From Trichopria drosophilae (lineage: Eukaryota; Arthropoda; Insecta; Hymenoptera; Diapriidae): a stretch of DNA of 64,000 nt. The translations under genes and the position numbers were made by a program. Shown piece by piece: positions 11,076 to 23,814 of the stretch. Positions within the stretch are counted from its first letter, which is position 1. Each line of letters starts with the position of its first letter. The stretch is from assembly GCA_030407085.1 (NCBI GenBank), contig CM059586.1, forward strand, positions 101,817,501 to 101,881,500, given 5' to 3'. Below the pieces are notes generated by a model, which worked only from the letters and a program-made list of their open reading frames with translations, was not told the origin of the DNA and did not search any database.

Positions 11076-13849
11076 TTAAAAACTAGACGTATATAAAATC
11101 TTAGTCTCTTTGATTATAAACTTTATATTGTTTCTTTTTACGATTGTTAATTAAAATTAGATTATTTTTTATTAACAATAGTTTTATTGTAATTATATAC
11201 TGTAATTGTGTATATTGCTAGTGCAGTATTGAATATTACAAGTACTACAAATAACTCTTAACATAATTTGAAAAATGACCTACTTTTGTTTCTGTTTAAA
11301 TATTATTTCATATATTAAATATAAATAATCTAATTAATATATAAAATGTAAATGATCCGAAGCGATTCTTAATCGATGTTTATATTTATTTATCTATATT
11401 ATTTTTGACCTTATAAAAGATCATGATTAGTTAGGTTATGTAAGGTGAAGTTTGGTTTGTTTAGGTTACTAATATTGCTCTATTTATACTTACATTTACT
11501 AAATATATCCGTTGGTTGTTTAACATTTTATTATGTTAATGGATTAAAAATATTTTTGTAAAGTAGATTTCACACCTCTAACATTTACTGATTCAGTTAT
11601 AATTTTTCTAAAAAATTAATTTCTTTTCTCTTGAATTTATGAATGTTTTTCAGCTAAGATTTTTACATTTTTTCAATAGAAAGTGTATCACGTTTCAACA
11701 TAGCACGTTAAGTGCATGTATTGTTCTTTATTTGTATTGCTGTTTCTTTTATGTTTATAAATTCATGTTTCTAATATTATCTTGGTTTGGCCAATTTAAG
11801 ATATTATTACATTAGAGACGAGGTAAACAACGTTGCAATTTTTAAACATTGTTGTTTAGTTTTATGTTTCTTATATTTTTGTATATAGGTTAAAACACTA
11901 GTCATAGAATATGTTACAATAGAATAAAAAATGCGCTATTTTTCTCACGAATTCCCATGTGCAAAGCGACACTCTACAGTGCGCAAAAGTGAAAACTACG
12001 TGTAACATCGAACATTATCTATTTTAGTAGGGAAAAATGTACTACTCGTGCTTTAAAGTACAACTTTACATTCTAGGGACATAAAGTACTTTTTTCTAGT
12101 TTCTTTTTGAATATTCCCGGTGATTTCTCTCACATATGGAATTCATACATCTTTATTGACTACACATTCCTGAACGAATTTTCTATTTTATGAAGAATTA
12201 TAAAATTAATTTATTTCAATCGCGATGCACTTATACATAAACGGGATATGAAGAAATGTTTCTTAGTCGACCAAAATAACATTCAAATTCTTCAGGTAAA
12301 GAGGTAAAGTTATTTCATCGGCGAGTGGTCAATTGAAAAAATGATAAAAATGTGAAATTCTTCATAATACGATACGTCTCGGTGTTCTGATACCCTCCTA
12401 AGTCATCATTTATTAAAAATTCATATTAAATGTAAAATATGAAATTACATAAAAATCTTACATATAAATTATACAATGAGGACAAATAAATTATAAAAAT
12501 AACTTACATAAAATTACATTTTTAATGTGGTCAGGAAAATTAAAAAATCTTATCCAAAGGGGCATAAAGAGTCTCGAAATACAAGACAGAAACTGTACAA
12601 AAATCTTTAAGATGAATTAAAAAATGCTAATATTTAACTAAGTAAAATAGGAAAGAAAGGAGTATAGTTTGAAATCGGAGTTAATAATAACTAATTTACC
12701 TTCACATTTGTAGATATTCATCTTGAGACCAAAGAGATTGAAACTAAATCCAACGACGCTATAATATAGACTGACTATTTAAACTTGAAATTGGTTCGAG
12801 TTTACAAGTATACAAATACACACACAATTGATTCTCAGAGCTAATAATTTATTCATGGCTAAAGATTGTTATTAAATTGTTAAATTATAAACGTTTAAAT
12901 TTGAAACACTGTCACAGGGAGTAAAGAAATAGAATTTTCAAAAAATCTTTCATGTCACTAAATTCATAAAAATCTAAAGTTCGTCTAACAATATTTATAT
13001 TTTTTTTACCTGGGAATTATATTAAATTATAATTAATAATATTTTTTGTATCTTGTTTAATTATGGATATCAATCAGACCAAGTATTTTTATAAGCCCAG
13101 TTTCTATCAATAAAATCACTTTTCCTCCTTATAATAAATATTTCTAAAAACTTTACACTTGTTAGTTTCAATTTCTTGGATTGATGTTACTCTAAAACTT
13201 CATTTCTGAAAGGCAACAATATCTTTTTGACCTTGTGAATAGAGCAATAATATACCATCTTTATACGGTAAATAAAATGGTAGTTTAAAATTTAATTTAT
13301 TGATCAGTCTATTTTCTATGAATTCAATAACCAGATTGAAAGCAACTAGTGGTAGAAGAAAACCCATGGTACCTCGTAGTCTATAAAAGCACTTTCACTC
13401 TCTTTAAACTCTATTTGTAGGATTCAAGTATTTTATCATTTACTTACTAATGATTTTCAAGTTTTTATCTCACATTTGCCAAATAGATCTTATGCAGACA
13501 AATGTAGATGTATGAAAAGCTACAGACCTTAGTTAACTACTACTAAAGAAACTAAACTGTTTCTGCCGCATGTACACATGTCAGAAAATCAATTTGTTCG
13601 CAGAAAAAAGCAAAAGCGACTTATTGGTTTCATATTCGCACACAAACTACGCGTGGCAATAACATGCACATGACATTTATCAAATTTAATTCATTTCTTT
13701 TGTATAAAAATACACGCAGGTTTGTTCACAGCCGAATCTCTTATCCTAATAAAAGTCATTACTGAACAAAAATTTTGGAGTGAAAGGAGAATGTCCACGG
13801 TAGAAAAAAAATATCCAATTGTAACTATTATAACCTGAATGTTTTATTC
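11076..13849. other. Very AT-rich sequence, nothing recognised
   Basis: Long A/T runs and no open frame of note. There is a run of TTAGGTTA-like words at 11430-11470 and a possible SINE tail phrase (GGAGAATGTCCACGG) near 13788-13802. No gene, RNA or complete mobile element was identified. Confidence 0.5.
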
Positions 13850-14280
13850 AAAAAACAAAAGATTGAATATACTCTAAGTTTAAAACAAAATTGTCTTTGA
13901 ATAAAGGAATTTATAAAAATCGTACCTATGTGAAATTATCATACCATGTAAGTAGTTGCAGAAGACTTGGTCAGACACTGTTAATTTTAATGCCGTTTTT
14001 TCATAATTTCCCTTCTTTGGAAAGAACAATTTTTTTAATAATTATTTTCATAACATAAATGTATTATTAAAAAAACCAAAGATTAGAACATTTGAATGAA
14101 TAAAACAAAACTTAATGTTCTTAGAATAAGGAAATTTTGTAAAAATCGTACGTATCTGTGAAATTTTGATATATACACTGCAAGTAGTAACAAGCGAGTC
14201 AATAAGACATGCACAAATTTTAGGGGCGGTCTTTTCTAATTTCCCCTTTTTGGAAAGAACAATTTTTTTAGTATTGAGTT
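13850..14280 (+). repeat. Two-copy tandem duplication, unit ~225 bp
   Basis: Unit 1 (about 13850-14050) and unit 2 (about 14070-14280) share ordered blocks: AAAATCGTAC(C/G)TAT with TGTGAAATT, a GCAAGTAGT/GTAAGTAGT block, and TTGGAAAGAACAATTTTTTTA near the unit end. The corresponding landmarks lie about 225 bp apart. The copies differ by many substitutions and small indels, so the duplication is old. The open frame 14166-14354 falls across unit 2 and shows no homology I can name. Confidence 0.55.
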
Positions 14281-14899
14281 TCGTGTTAGTTTTTACTACT
14301 ACACAGATTGCAAAAGGTTACACCTTTACGGATATTGAATTCATTATGAAATGAACATTTTCCTTATAAAATCAATTACTCGACTCAAACCACTTATGTT
14401 TTATTAATGAAAAATTTGATACATTCACTTTTTATGTAAATCGTATTGTTTTTTTTTTCTCAAAACCATGAAACTTTAGTTCAAAATGATTAAATTAAGA
14501 ACTGATTTATGGAATTCAGGTCAAAAGGTTAGCAGCGCAGGTTAGTTACCTATCTTTAACGTAAACTTGATTTTCGTAATATAGTATTCCTTAATATTTT
14601 GTAATAATTCATCATTATTTTTTTTTTGCAAACAGGATGAAGAAATGGCAATCGCCATGAATGAATATGTTTTTTGAAATTGACTTCGTTGCGTCGGCAT
14701 TACACCTTTTTTAGTAATATTGTGATTATGATACCAAAATCAAAATTCATTGTTGATCCTGTTCGATTGGTACCGCGTCAAGAATATTCTTAAGACGACG
14801 TCTACTGAGGTATGCATTGGTATGTGCGCCCCTGTAAGGAAAAAGTTATGCGCAATACGACATAAGTATGCATGAAGTTAGCTTCCTGTCGTTTGAAAT

Positions 14900-16400
14900 A
14901 TTAAGCAGTGAGGAATCTTCTCGTCGTACAGCCTATAGACTGTTTACTCGCCGAGAAGAGTTTCCCGTTCCGCCACCGCAAACTATTCCGTTTGATAAAT
15001 AATGCTCTCGAATTTGCACAGGACACGCGCCGGTGTAGGGTCTCCGGTTTCCGCGATGAACTTCGCGATTGGAAAACACGATAAACCATTTTCGCACTTT
15101 GCACGCGTGTATATACGCTAAAACTCTCCCTCGTACGGTTCTGAAGTCTGCAGGACATTTGTTAGATTCCCCTTACTTTCATTTCATCGATAAAGAGAAT
15201 ACATTTAAGGAAAATGGAATTGTACTAGGCCCTAAAAAATTTCATTTTCGGACCAGAAGACAGTGACTGAAGCACCTGTCATTAATTTGACTGCAGCGAA
15301 GTAACGATGGTGAAGACTGCGACAAAAACAATTAGAGTCGTAAAAATGAATTCAATAAGTAGGAAAGCATTTGTTACTAGAAATCCAGCTGTAACAATGG
15401 AAGGATTGGGATAAATGAGACAATATTTCTTCAGTTTAAGATTTATCGAAATCGTCGATCAAGAGAAGATTGGTCGAACGCGATGATTTTCATCTCGTTA
15501 TGACTGAATAAGGATATGAAAACAGGAGGAGATTGAAGATGGCACTTGCACCAATTTCGCGAAACGAATACTTCCCCAGATGAGAAGAAGCGGCGACATA
15601 AGATGCCAGGAGCTGCGACATATCACCAGCCGTTACTCATCGCGATCTTTTCTGTTTTCACGAAATTCCACGGGAAGAAAATTTCAAAGTTGTATTTTCC
15701 GCCGTCCCTTTGTCCCGAATGCTTTTTTTACCGCGGGCTCGGACCGCGGCCAGGGAATCCACTAAAATATTAAAAGTACGCAGTTGCTTTGGTAGCTGAC
15801 GCAGTTTTCGAGAGCGGGCAAAGATCGCAAAGTTTCGTCTTGCGGATTCTTTACAAAGTCTGACTTATTTAGCTCCGGCGACGGCTAGAGAAAGAGAATG
15901 GACCCCTTGTACAGCAGGATCGAGCGAGACAGAGGTCAGAGGGGAGACGAAGGGGCACGTCTGAAAGGTCGAAATGCTCTTTTGTCGGTCCTCTCCAACA
16001 CCGCCACGGCGGAACTTTATTAATTGCGCGTTTTGTTATGCAAATCTCTATACCCGGCGTACGCCCATGCGCGACTCTCTTTCTTCATCTCATGCTCGAT
16101 TCTCATCTGGCTCTCGCTCGTACCGCCTTTAAAAGATTACCCTCGAATTCATTGCCTTCAATTGGAAAACTTTAAAACGGGCGCCACGAAATGCGGGACC
16201 TAAATCCCGAAACTTGGAGCTGAATTTTTCACGGCTATTTGAATATTACTCGAATTACAATTCGACCTCGAAGGATTATTGCTTTCGGGATCATTTGGCA
16301 GCGATTTTAACCGTCGAACCTCAAGTTTTCATGCATTTGAGTCACAAGTGTTTAATACCGTAAAGGGAATGATCGATCATTTTTTAAATATTAATGTGGT
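14900..16400. other. GC-rich island with a POU octamer, no recognised gene
   Basis: CpG-bearing DNA, densest at 14920-15080, 15590-15760 and 15870-16150. Overlapping frames on both strands (14901-15158, 15069-15266, 15546-15773) are short and featureless. A canonical octamer ATGCAAAT (16038-16045) sits beside TTATTAATTGC and several CTCTC/GAGAG words around 15890-16120. That resembles insect enhancer DNA, but octamers also occur by chance, so regulatory function is an inference. Confidence 0.3.
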
Positions 16401-16655
16401 TTCTCTTATGTACATTGTTGAGGTTAATTTGTAAATAAACTTTCAAACAAGATAAATCAGAAGATAATTCATCTGCTTTAGTTCTCATATTTTCCAGCGG
16501 TGGTTTTGACATTGGCCGGGGAACAAAGTTAGGTTAGGTAGAAGTTCCCAAATCAACACACCGAAAGGCCAAAATTTCGATATGGCATGGCTCCAGCGTG
16601 ATTTTCTTCACTTTTTCTCTTTGAAAATTTGGTAAAAAGAAAGCAAATTAAAATA

Positions 16656-17055
16656 TAACAATCAAATTGGTTTTACATCTGGCTTCTGACCTACCAAGAT
16701 GCAAAAAAAATATGGAAGATCCTAAACTCCCTTCCCCAAGCATCCAGGAAACTTCAAGGAAAATATCAAGGTTCTCCTAGCGACCTCAACGTTTCGGATC
16801 AATCAATCCCTCTTCAGGAGGCAATGATTAACAAGACAGAATCGTTAATTAACGATTATTATATAATAAAAATGTTGAAGTCGCTAGGAGAACCTTGGTC
16901 CTTTCCTTGAAGTTTCCTGCATGCTTGGAAAAGGTAGTTTAGGATCTTCCAATTTCATATCTTTTTTGCATCTTGGTAGGTCAGAAGCCCGGTGTAAAAC
17001 CAATTTGATTGTTGTTTGTTAATTTTAAAACCTATCATAATAATTTAATTCTATT
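16656..17055. mobile_element. Penelope-derived insert with inverted arms, hammerhead and 12-bp TSD
   Basis: This block interrupts the hAT-type MITE. CAAATTAAAATA is present on both sides (16644-16655 and 17056-17067) but once in the uninterrupted copy, which proves insertion with a 12-bp target duplication. The insert has two inverted arms of about 140 bp: a left arm from 16657 containing CTTCTGACCTACCAAGATG, and a right arm ending near 17020 with its complement. Between them lies one full hammerhead motif on the minus strand. The right arm's similarity to the left stops inside the hammerhead, near its expected cleavage site. Terminal repeats in inverted order that carry hammerheads are known from Penelope-like elements. 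No protein is encoded. Confidence 0.65.
16780..16822 (-). ncRNA. Hammerhead ribozyme motif, Penelope type
   Basis: On the minus strand the conserved core CTGAAGA (16811-16817) is followed by a helix II with perfectly complementary GGAT and ATCC flanking a 6-nt loop. The second core block CGAAAC and then GTTGAGGTC follow immediately. This is the minimal type I hammerhead layout with a very short helix III that is known from Penelope-like element terminal repeats. Such ribozymes self-cleave the element transcript. It is the best-preserved of the four in this window. Activity is inferred, not shown. Confidence 0.65.
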
Positions 17056-17139
17056 CAAATTAAAATACCTTGGACTCACACAATGTCGAAATTTTAGCCT
17101 TTCGGTTTTTTTTCTGCAACTTTGTTCCCCTGCCTTGAC

Positions 17140-17400
17140 ATTTAATATAAAGAGGTTTTTGAAGTTATCGATTACGAATACGCTATCATTAACTAAAAAT
17201 ATTTTTAATTCAACTGATATACTCAAAATGACGGATCCAATATCACAACAATTTTGAAGAATCGTAATTTTGTATAATCTTTCATATATAAGGGTTTCTG
17301 AGATTGCTGACTATGAATCCAGTTTCAAATTTTCATAACTCAAAATGGCAGATACGATATGTACGACAACAATGTTGAATAATTTTGTTATGTGGGCAGA
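17140..17400. repeat. Copies of the 'ATGGCGGA / GATTCGTAATC' dispersed unit
   Basis: At 17160-17250, ATCGATTACGAATACG is followed by CTCAAAATGACGGATCC. At 17290-17360, GATTGCTGACTATGAATCC is followed by CTCAAAATGGCAGATACG. These match the unit arrayed at 58840-59475 and also found at 10500-10830 and 48470-48680. No coding content. Confidence 0.5.
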
Positions 17401-18103
17401 TATACGAAATTTTTTACTTTCATGTAAAAATCAATCTTTTTTTTTAATTTGCAGGCACATCGATGTCACTTTATATACGTGTTCAAATATCTTTTAGGAC
17501 TAGATGTTACGGACAGAATTGAGGTTTTATCGATTGCGGTACCTGGCGTAGGTTTATTCCAAAAATTGTAGTTTTTCCTACGCCATTGCACACCCGAATG
17601 GAGGTACCTCTCAAAATGAAGCAGGTCTGTTAGCAAATAATGTAAAAAGGCCTTCAAAATGGTGACGATCCCAATAAAATTATTTGTAATTCGAAAATTA
17701 TAATGTTGAAGTATAATATGATGATTTGGCCCATTTAAATACTCGAGAAATTGACAATTTGAACCAAGGATAGAAAAAGTGCCGATCGGGTTTTTTCAAA
17801 TTCGTATTCATGATTTATTTTTAGCTGACGTCGGCAATGTTTTGCCCATTCATGTTAATAAATTACACAAGCCTGCAAAATTCTACTATTTTTTTTTAAT
17901 TTTCAGGTCGGATTCGTTTTGAATGTATTTTTGGAAGCTGAACACGATCGCGTATCTCAAAATTATCTTGTACTTCAGAAGTTTGGAAAAAATAGACGCA
18001 GAGGGAAAAAATGTTTTTTAGGGTTTTGTTTTTCTCACGTGGTTAAAAAGTGAAAACCATAAAAGACTAAAAGTTAAAAGCAATTTGTATTAAAAGTAAT
18101 TAA
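17401..18103. other. AT-rich sequence, nothing recognised
   Basis: Contains a small local palindrome around 17538-17585 (GGCGTAGG…CCTACGCC) but no gene, RNA or complete mobile element that I could recognise. Confidence 0.45.
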
Positions 18104-18256
18104 CCCTTAGTTCCAAAGGCTATTTTAAGGCTTTTTCCTCCCACTACCTGGGTCAAATATGTCCTGCTGTTTGAAAATGCTTACAGTTGTGCAATTTATA
18201 AAGTACAATTTGAATTTTCTCTGGGTCGAAAACGACCCATGCGTCGGGATTAAGGA
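18104..18256. repeat. Possible short TTAA-flanked element
   Basis: TTAA at 18100-18103 is followed by CCCTTAGTTCC. The other side reads CGGGATTAAGGA, then TTAA at 18257-18260. The ends are imperfect inverted repeats of about 15 bp, and internal GGGTCAAATATGTCC and GGGTCGAAAACGACCC are partly mirrored. The layout matches the piggyBac-type elements elsewhere in this window, but with only about 150 bp and decayed ends the call is tentative. Confidence 0.45.
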
Positions 18257-18260
18257 TTAA

Positions 18261-21200
18261 ATTAATTAATGACAAATGTTTATTTTTCAATAAAATCGCA
18301 CAATTTTGGGATCATATTTATATTGCGTGAGAAGTCTAATATTAGACCGTATTGGAAGATAAATCTCCATTTTTATAGGTATTTTTTGTGTTTTACCATA
18401 AAATTATATTAACTAATTTATCTTAGTTTCAGATAAATTATTCAACTATGTTTCGCGTGGTTTTCATAATCAACATAAGACATTATTCTAATATGTTATT
18501 CTTGTCGTTACGGCCATGTGAAATTGGTCTTTTTCCTGACATTTTGCAGTTTTTTTATGTATATTATTAAAAAACATACAGTTTTGATAAAAAGTATATT
18601 CAATAAAGAATCGTATATGATTGAGATATATAAATTTTACCGGAAGTATTGATATTTTAAAATGTTTGATCTTTTTTATATCTACTGATATAATTGCAAA
18701 AAATAATGATTTTTATATTTTTTTTCCTTTTTAACATAGAAATAAATATGTTGACCATTTTCATTACGATTTTCGTAATCGGTAGATAAAATTACATAAG
18801 TTTATGGAGTTAAAAAGCTCGAACATAGGAATACTGATTTTGGCTTTTACGAATGAAACTTTTGACATTTCAGCAAATTCATAACGGATTAAGATAGATT
18901 CTATTCAAAATCCTTAACTGACATACTTGGTTTTTCAAAATGTGTAAGGCAATGTTTCTACCAAACCATAGATTGACCTGTTTGAAGTAACATTCAAGTT
19001 GTACCTTTCAAAAATTTATAAATTTAAACAAAATCATGATGTCGAATAACGCTTTTAACTTATTCCTACAAAAATACACTTATACGTGCATGAACGAAAC
19101 CGGTTTTAAAATTCTAGGTTGTTTATTATCTATTTAGACATTTCCTTAGGGTTTATTTTCATCCTACGCCGCACTCGATATTTTCATAAAAAATCGCTGA
19201 ATGACATTTTCTTAAAAAGTGGTATCACTTAATCAAACCCTTCTTATTTTTAATTGCAGTCAGGGCACACTAATGGGATAGTAACAAATTTTGTTAAAAA
19301 GTATTGTTAGTTATTTTCTTTGCAGTGATAATTTATACGACTCAAAAATAAAGTCGTTTATAACATCAACTTTTGTTAGAGTTTCAAATGAAATTTAAGT
19401 GTTTTATCACTTTTGAACATGAAACTAATTGATTAATTAATATTCGGTTCCAATGTACTATACATCCGTGCTACTTTGTACATAATTTAGCTAAATTGGG
19501 GTGAAATACACCCCAAGTGTACAGTAAAGATTAAAATAATACATTCTTCTAATGTCTAACTCGATTAGAATATCATAAAAGTTAAAAGTTTTGTGGATTT
19601 ACTTATATAGGGTTCTTGAAGTCTTTGATAATCCATCGGTTGTTAAATTGATGAATTTAGAATGGCAAAGCTAATAAGCAGGCAACAATCGAAAGATTAT
19701 TTTTAAGATTAATAATTTCAAGGAATCCAAATCAAGTCCAATCGAGTCATCTAAAGAAAATATGTGTTTAAAGCGATTTGACTGATAATAATTGCATAGA
19801 ATTAGATTAGATTCCATAAGAAATGAAACTATTTTTGTGTGAAAATTGAGCAAAATCACTTTATGTTCTAAGAAATGTAGTATCAGTCCAAACCATAAGA
19901 GTCATTGTTTTGCTAATAACTTGAAAAATATCAAATGAAATCTGACAAACGATTCCTGAACAATCGTGTTTGGACTAACTTCCAAGGTATCTCAAGATAT
20001 ACTTAATATTATCTTAAGAATTGACTTAATTTTTTTTTTCTTTCAAAGTAAATTACATTTAGGTGGCTATGTTCGAGTGGTATTTGCCATTTTTTCCTAT
20101 TTTTAGAGCAATTTAAACATAAAAATGATGAAAAATGGTACTTAAAATGTTCTCCATTTCTACAATTTTCAACTTTTCATTACCAAAATAGACCAGCACC
20201 GTTTTGTCTTGTTTGTTTGTTTAATTTTAATAACATGAACATGATATAGGCTAGAGGCTGATTGAGTACATTTTTTTTTACATTCATCGGGATAGTATCA
20301 TTTTCCAATAGACTTTAACATGCCAAGTGATTTTCTCTCTACAATATAAGAATCAATAAGTCGGTAATTGAAAAAAATGCTTCCTTCTGTGAAAAAAATA
20401 AAGAAAAACACCATATTTTTGGGCTTCTAACAGGAGAACCTCGTTTTAATCCAATAGCCATATCTATTATTTAAAAAAAATTACTACATTTGGTCGATCA
20501 TATTCGATCTTATCATTTAAAATTTTGTAATTCTGTCATCAGATTCGTAATGTTCTTTAAACCTTAATTTCAAATAATAATAACTGCTATTTCATCCTGG
20601 CATATCTTCCTTCTGGATTTTTTTACTATATTTCAAATAAAAATTGTAACGTTCCGATTTTCCCCTGAAAAAATGTTTTTTTGTTAACGTTACTTAATTT
20701 TTGTTAAATTTGAAAATAAGATTTTTTTTATATTTGCTGTATTATTTTTCTTTATTGAAGTGGTCTATATCGAGACTTATATCTTCTATATAATTACACA
20801 GGTTTTTTTGTACAGCAGATGATAATTGCACATTTATATTACATTTTTGAGGAAATTTATAATGTGCGTACAGGCTTTAATATTTGAAAAAACTGCTACT
20901 TCTTTTTTTCGTTATTGACTGCTGTGCTATTATTAATTATATTTTTATAAACAAATTTTCTTTGTTCGTTAATATCGTTACTAAACATGTAGTTACTGTA
21001 GGTAACGAAAACGTATAAAATGAGTTTTTTTTAGATCCGGACATTGACAGATTCAACAACTTCATATAATTAAAAATGCCGAAACAAAAAATCATTTTCA
21101 TAAGAAAATACAATTATTTTTGCATATCTTTAAAGTTAAATTTGAAAATAAACCTAATTGTTAGGTTCCACATTAAATTTAAACTGAACCTATACCAGGA

Positions 21201-22170
21201 AATATGAAAACTTGAACAAAAATATTCTTTTACAGTTACTTGCATAAATTATTGTTGCGATATTCTTATGTGTAAATGTAAGCATTTGCTTAAGGACTAT
21301 TATTAAATAAACTAAAAAATACAGTTCGATAATAATATGCAATCCAATAGTATTTATAATAATTTTCATGTTATTGTGAAAATATAATTTTTTTATTTTC
21401 CAGTGTATACTTCTTCATTGCAAAAAGGCATTATTTTTCAATCACGCTGCACATTGAAAATGAAACGTGATTTCACAATGTCAATAGAAATCAACATTAT
21501 GCAAGACTCTAGAATTTCCTTTGTATGAAATATTTATATTTTAAATAAATCCAGTTATAGTATTTAAATAAAATCAACATCAAACTGCGAAATCGAGTTC
21601 CGTTTCCAAGTACCGAACACGTGAGAACTTGTGTTTTCAAAATTTAATTTGCTCGAATAAAGAAGAAATTGCAACAATGCGATTTTATCGCTACGCCAAA
21701 CAGGACATTTATGCTGAGTTTAAAAAATATTTTTACGGTTTTATGATTTACTCGGCGAAGAAGAAAATTGATTCAGTGCTGTGATTCAGTTTAGTGTAGA
21801 AAGCGACGAACTTCGTAATTGATTTCTTTCAAAAAAAAAAAATACGCCCTTGGAGGCTATGAGCAGAATAACGCAAAGCAGACCACCATAAACAACTCTG
21901 AACAATAAAATACGTTAATTCAGCGAACAATGCATCCGATTTCGAAAAAATATTCAACACATTTACAAAAGGAACAATTACCTAATAATAATTATATAAT
22001 GATTTTAAATATTTTACGAGGTTATTATTTTAAAATTTAAAGTAGTACACTCGCAACGAAGTAATATATTTTGTACTTAAAACTGAAATAATAAGTAACT
22101 GTTTTAAAGTATGTGAAATAAATAAAAATAATTTTTCGCTAAGTATGATGCAGACAACCATCGCATGAAC
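18261..22170. other. Long AT-rich stretch, nothing recognised
   Basis: Homopolymer-rich A/T sequence throughout. A solitary 'TCATCAGATTCGTAATG' word near 20536 resembles the dispersed ATGGCGGA unit, and a small palindrome lies at 19497-19515. No gene, RNA or complete mobile element was identified. Confidence 0.5.
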
Positions 22171-22995
22171 AATTGCTTCAGTAACTCTCACGTACCCTAA
22201 TTTTGTTCATTGTTTCATGCCATGAATCGCTTGAGGGGAAACGATGAGTAAGGCAAAACAATATATTTAAAGTTTGGACTAGCGATCCTCTCTCGTCCCG
22301 TTCTCTTTTATAGGGTCTCGCCTCATTCCAGTGGTCCCTAAAGAGCCAAAACAAAACATCCCACCGGGAAATACGGCATAATAGCGACTTAAAAGCTTCG
22401 ATGGGTTCCACTCTTTCTTCGACCTCGTCTGAATTTCAACGCTTCGGAATGTTCGTCTTTCCTCCTCGCCTTCCTGATTGCACCTACGCTAATGCCTTCG
22501 ATAAAAAATTTACGCTCCGACATTTTACGAATTACGGGGATGCGCTATTATTCAAAAGCAAGAGATCTTAAATGGAATTTTTTACACCCATTCATCTAAA
22601 AGTTTACATTTTTTACATCTTCGCATTATTCAGGTTAAAAAACAAAAGTAACACTATAGGCGAGTATTACGTATCGAATACCCACGTCGCATAACGTCTA
22701 CAACTTTTCGACAGGGAAAGTGAAAAAAATGTATTCGATGGAAAACAACAACGCATCCTGTGTTTAAGGTATATTTTAAGCCACGATTTACGAGCAGGTA
22801 GTGACGTCGTCGAAAAGCCGCACTTAATCTGGATTGTCTCGGATACTAGAGTCATCCTCTTAACTGTCTTAATAGTCTAGAATCCGCCGAGACGTGTGTT
22901 TTTAATATTTCAAGCCATTTTATCTCTGCGTTGCCTTGCATTACCGTCGGCATCCAACGCGATGCGTTTTGCAGTTTTCCGGTAATCCCGTTTTT
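22171..22995. other. GC-rich island, no recognised gene
   Basis: CpG-bearing sequence embedded in AT-rich DNA. Frames at 22178-22411 and 22667-22855 (minus) are short and carry no motif I recognise. It may be conserved noncoding DNA. That cannot be decided without comparison to related genomes. Confidence 0.3.
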
Positions 22996-23460
22996 TTTTC
23001 GTCAGCACTTTCCGTATCTCATTGTGAAATTTTAAAATTTACGTCTACTTTTTATTTACATTAGTTACATGCACATTCTTTAATAGCAGTTATCGTTGAT
23101 ATTTTCTAAGTAATCTAGTATAATAAAGTATTTTTCCGGGTTACTTAGAAGTTGTCCTTCATTGCATATATTTATTTTTACAAAATTTAAAAAAGAGGAT
23201 CAATTCAAACTTCAATTCAGAAGTATGATACTAATATTTTCTGAAGTATAAAGCATGAAGGTACCTAAATAGAACACTTTATTCTCTTAAGATATCTGTA
23301 AGATTTCAGTGGAACTTTAGGAATATTCCCTGGAAATATTGCATTCATTTTTCGGGAACAATAAAATATCCGACGTTCGGAATATTCATTTGAAATATTA
23401 TAGAGACATTGAAAAAAAATTAATCACATAAAGGTTTTAATATTAAAAATAAAAAGAAAA

Positions 23461-23531
23461 TCCCGAATAGGAATTGAACCCCTACTGTACACAATGGAAC
23501 CTAAGCACTGAACGTTCAGTAGGAATCATTT
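23461..23531 (-). other. tRNA-like fragment (pol III box B)
   Basis: On the minus strand the sequence ends GTAGGGGTTCAATTCC followed by TATTCGGGA, which resembles the T arm and 3' acceptor strand of a tRNA, with box B GGTTCAATTCC. I could not find a matching 5' acceptor strand or a convincing box A, and the T stem has a mismatch. It is probably a tRNA pseudogene or SINE piece, and could be chance. Confidence 0.22.
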
Positions 23532-23814
23532 AAATATTCGAAACAACCTATGCTAATGTAACGAATTAGAAAATGTTTAATCTAGGTATAATTATGCCAT
23601 AAATTAGACAAATCGATATTGACTGTATTTTTCGTTTATGTTTATATTAAAATTTAGACGTTTTTTTGATACTTTGTAAATCGATGGTATGTTGCTGATA
23701 CATTTTGCTAAAAATTATGTATTATGCCATACAAAAAATGTCTAAATTTTATAAATTCAACAAACCATAACAATTTACACAAGTAATAACGAAAACATAA
23801 TAAAAACAATAAGT

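Larger units (their letters stand above)
16514..17134. repeat. hAT-type MITE (GGCCGGGGAA ends), copy 1, interrupted
   Basis: Ends read GGCCGGGGAACAAAGTT and AACTTTGTTCCCCTGCC, and they are flanked by a perfect 8-bp duplication TTGACATT (16506-16513 and 17135-17142). An 8-bp target duplication is characteristic of hAT-superfamily transposition. The body matches the intact 195-bp copy at 52264-52458 (for example GAAATTTCGATAT, CCAGCGTGATTTTCTT and CCTTGGACTC). Copy 1 carries extra AGGTTAGG-type bases near its left end and is split by a separate 400-bp insertion at 16656-17055. Confidence 0.82.

Noticed and set aside
16530..16542. AGGTTAGGTAG as a telomere-like TTAGG repeat
   Set aside because: Only two units, located inside a MITE as a small insertion. 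Far too short for interstitial telomere sequence.
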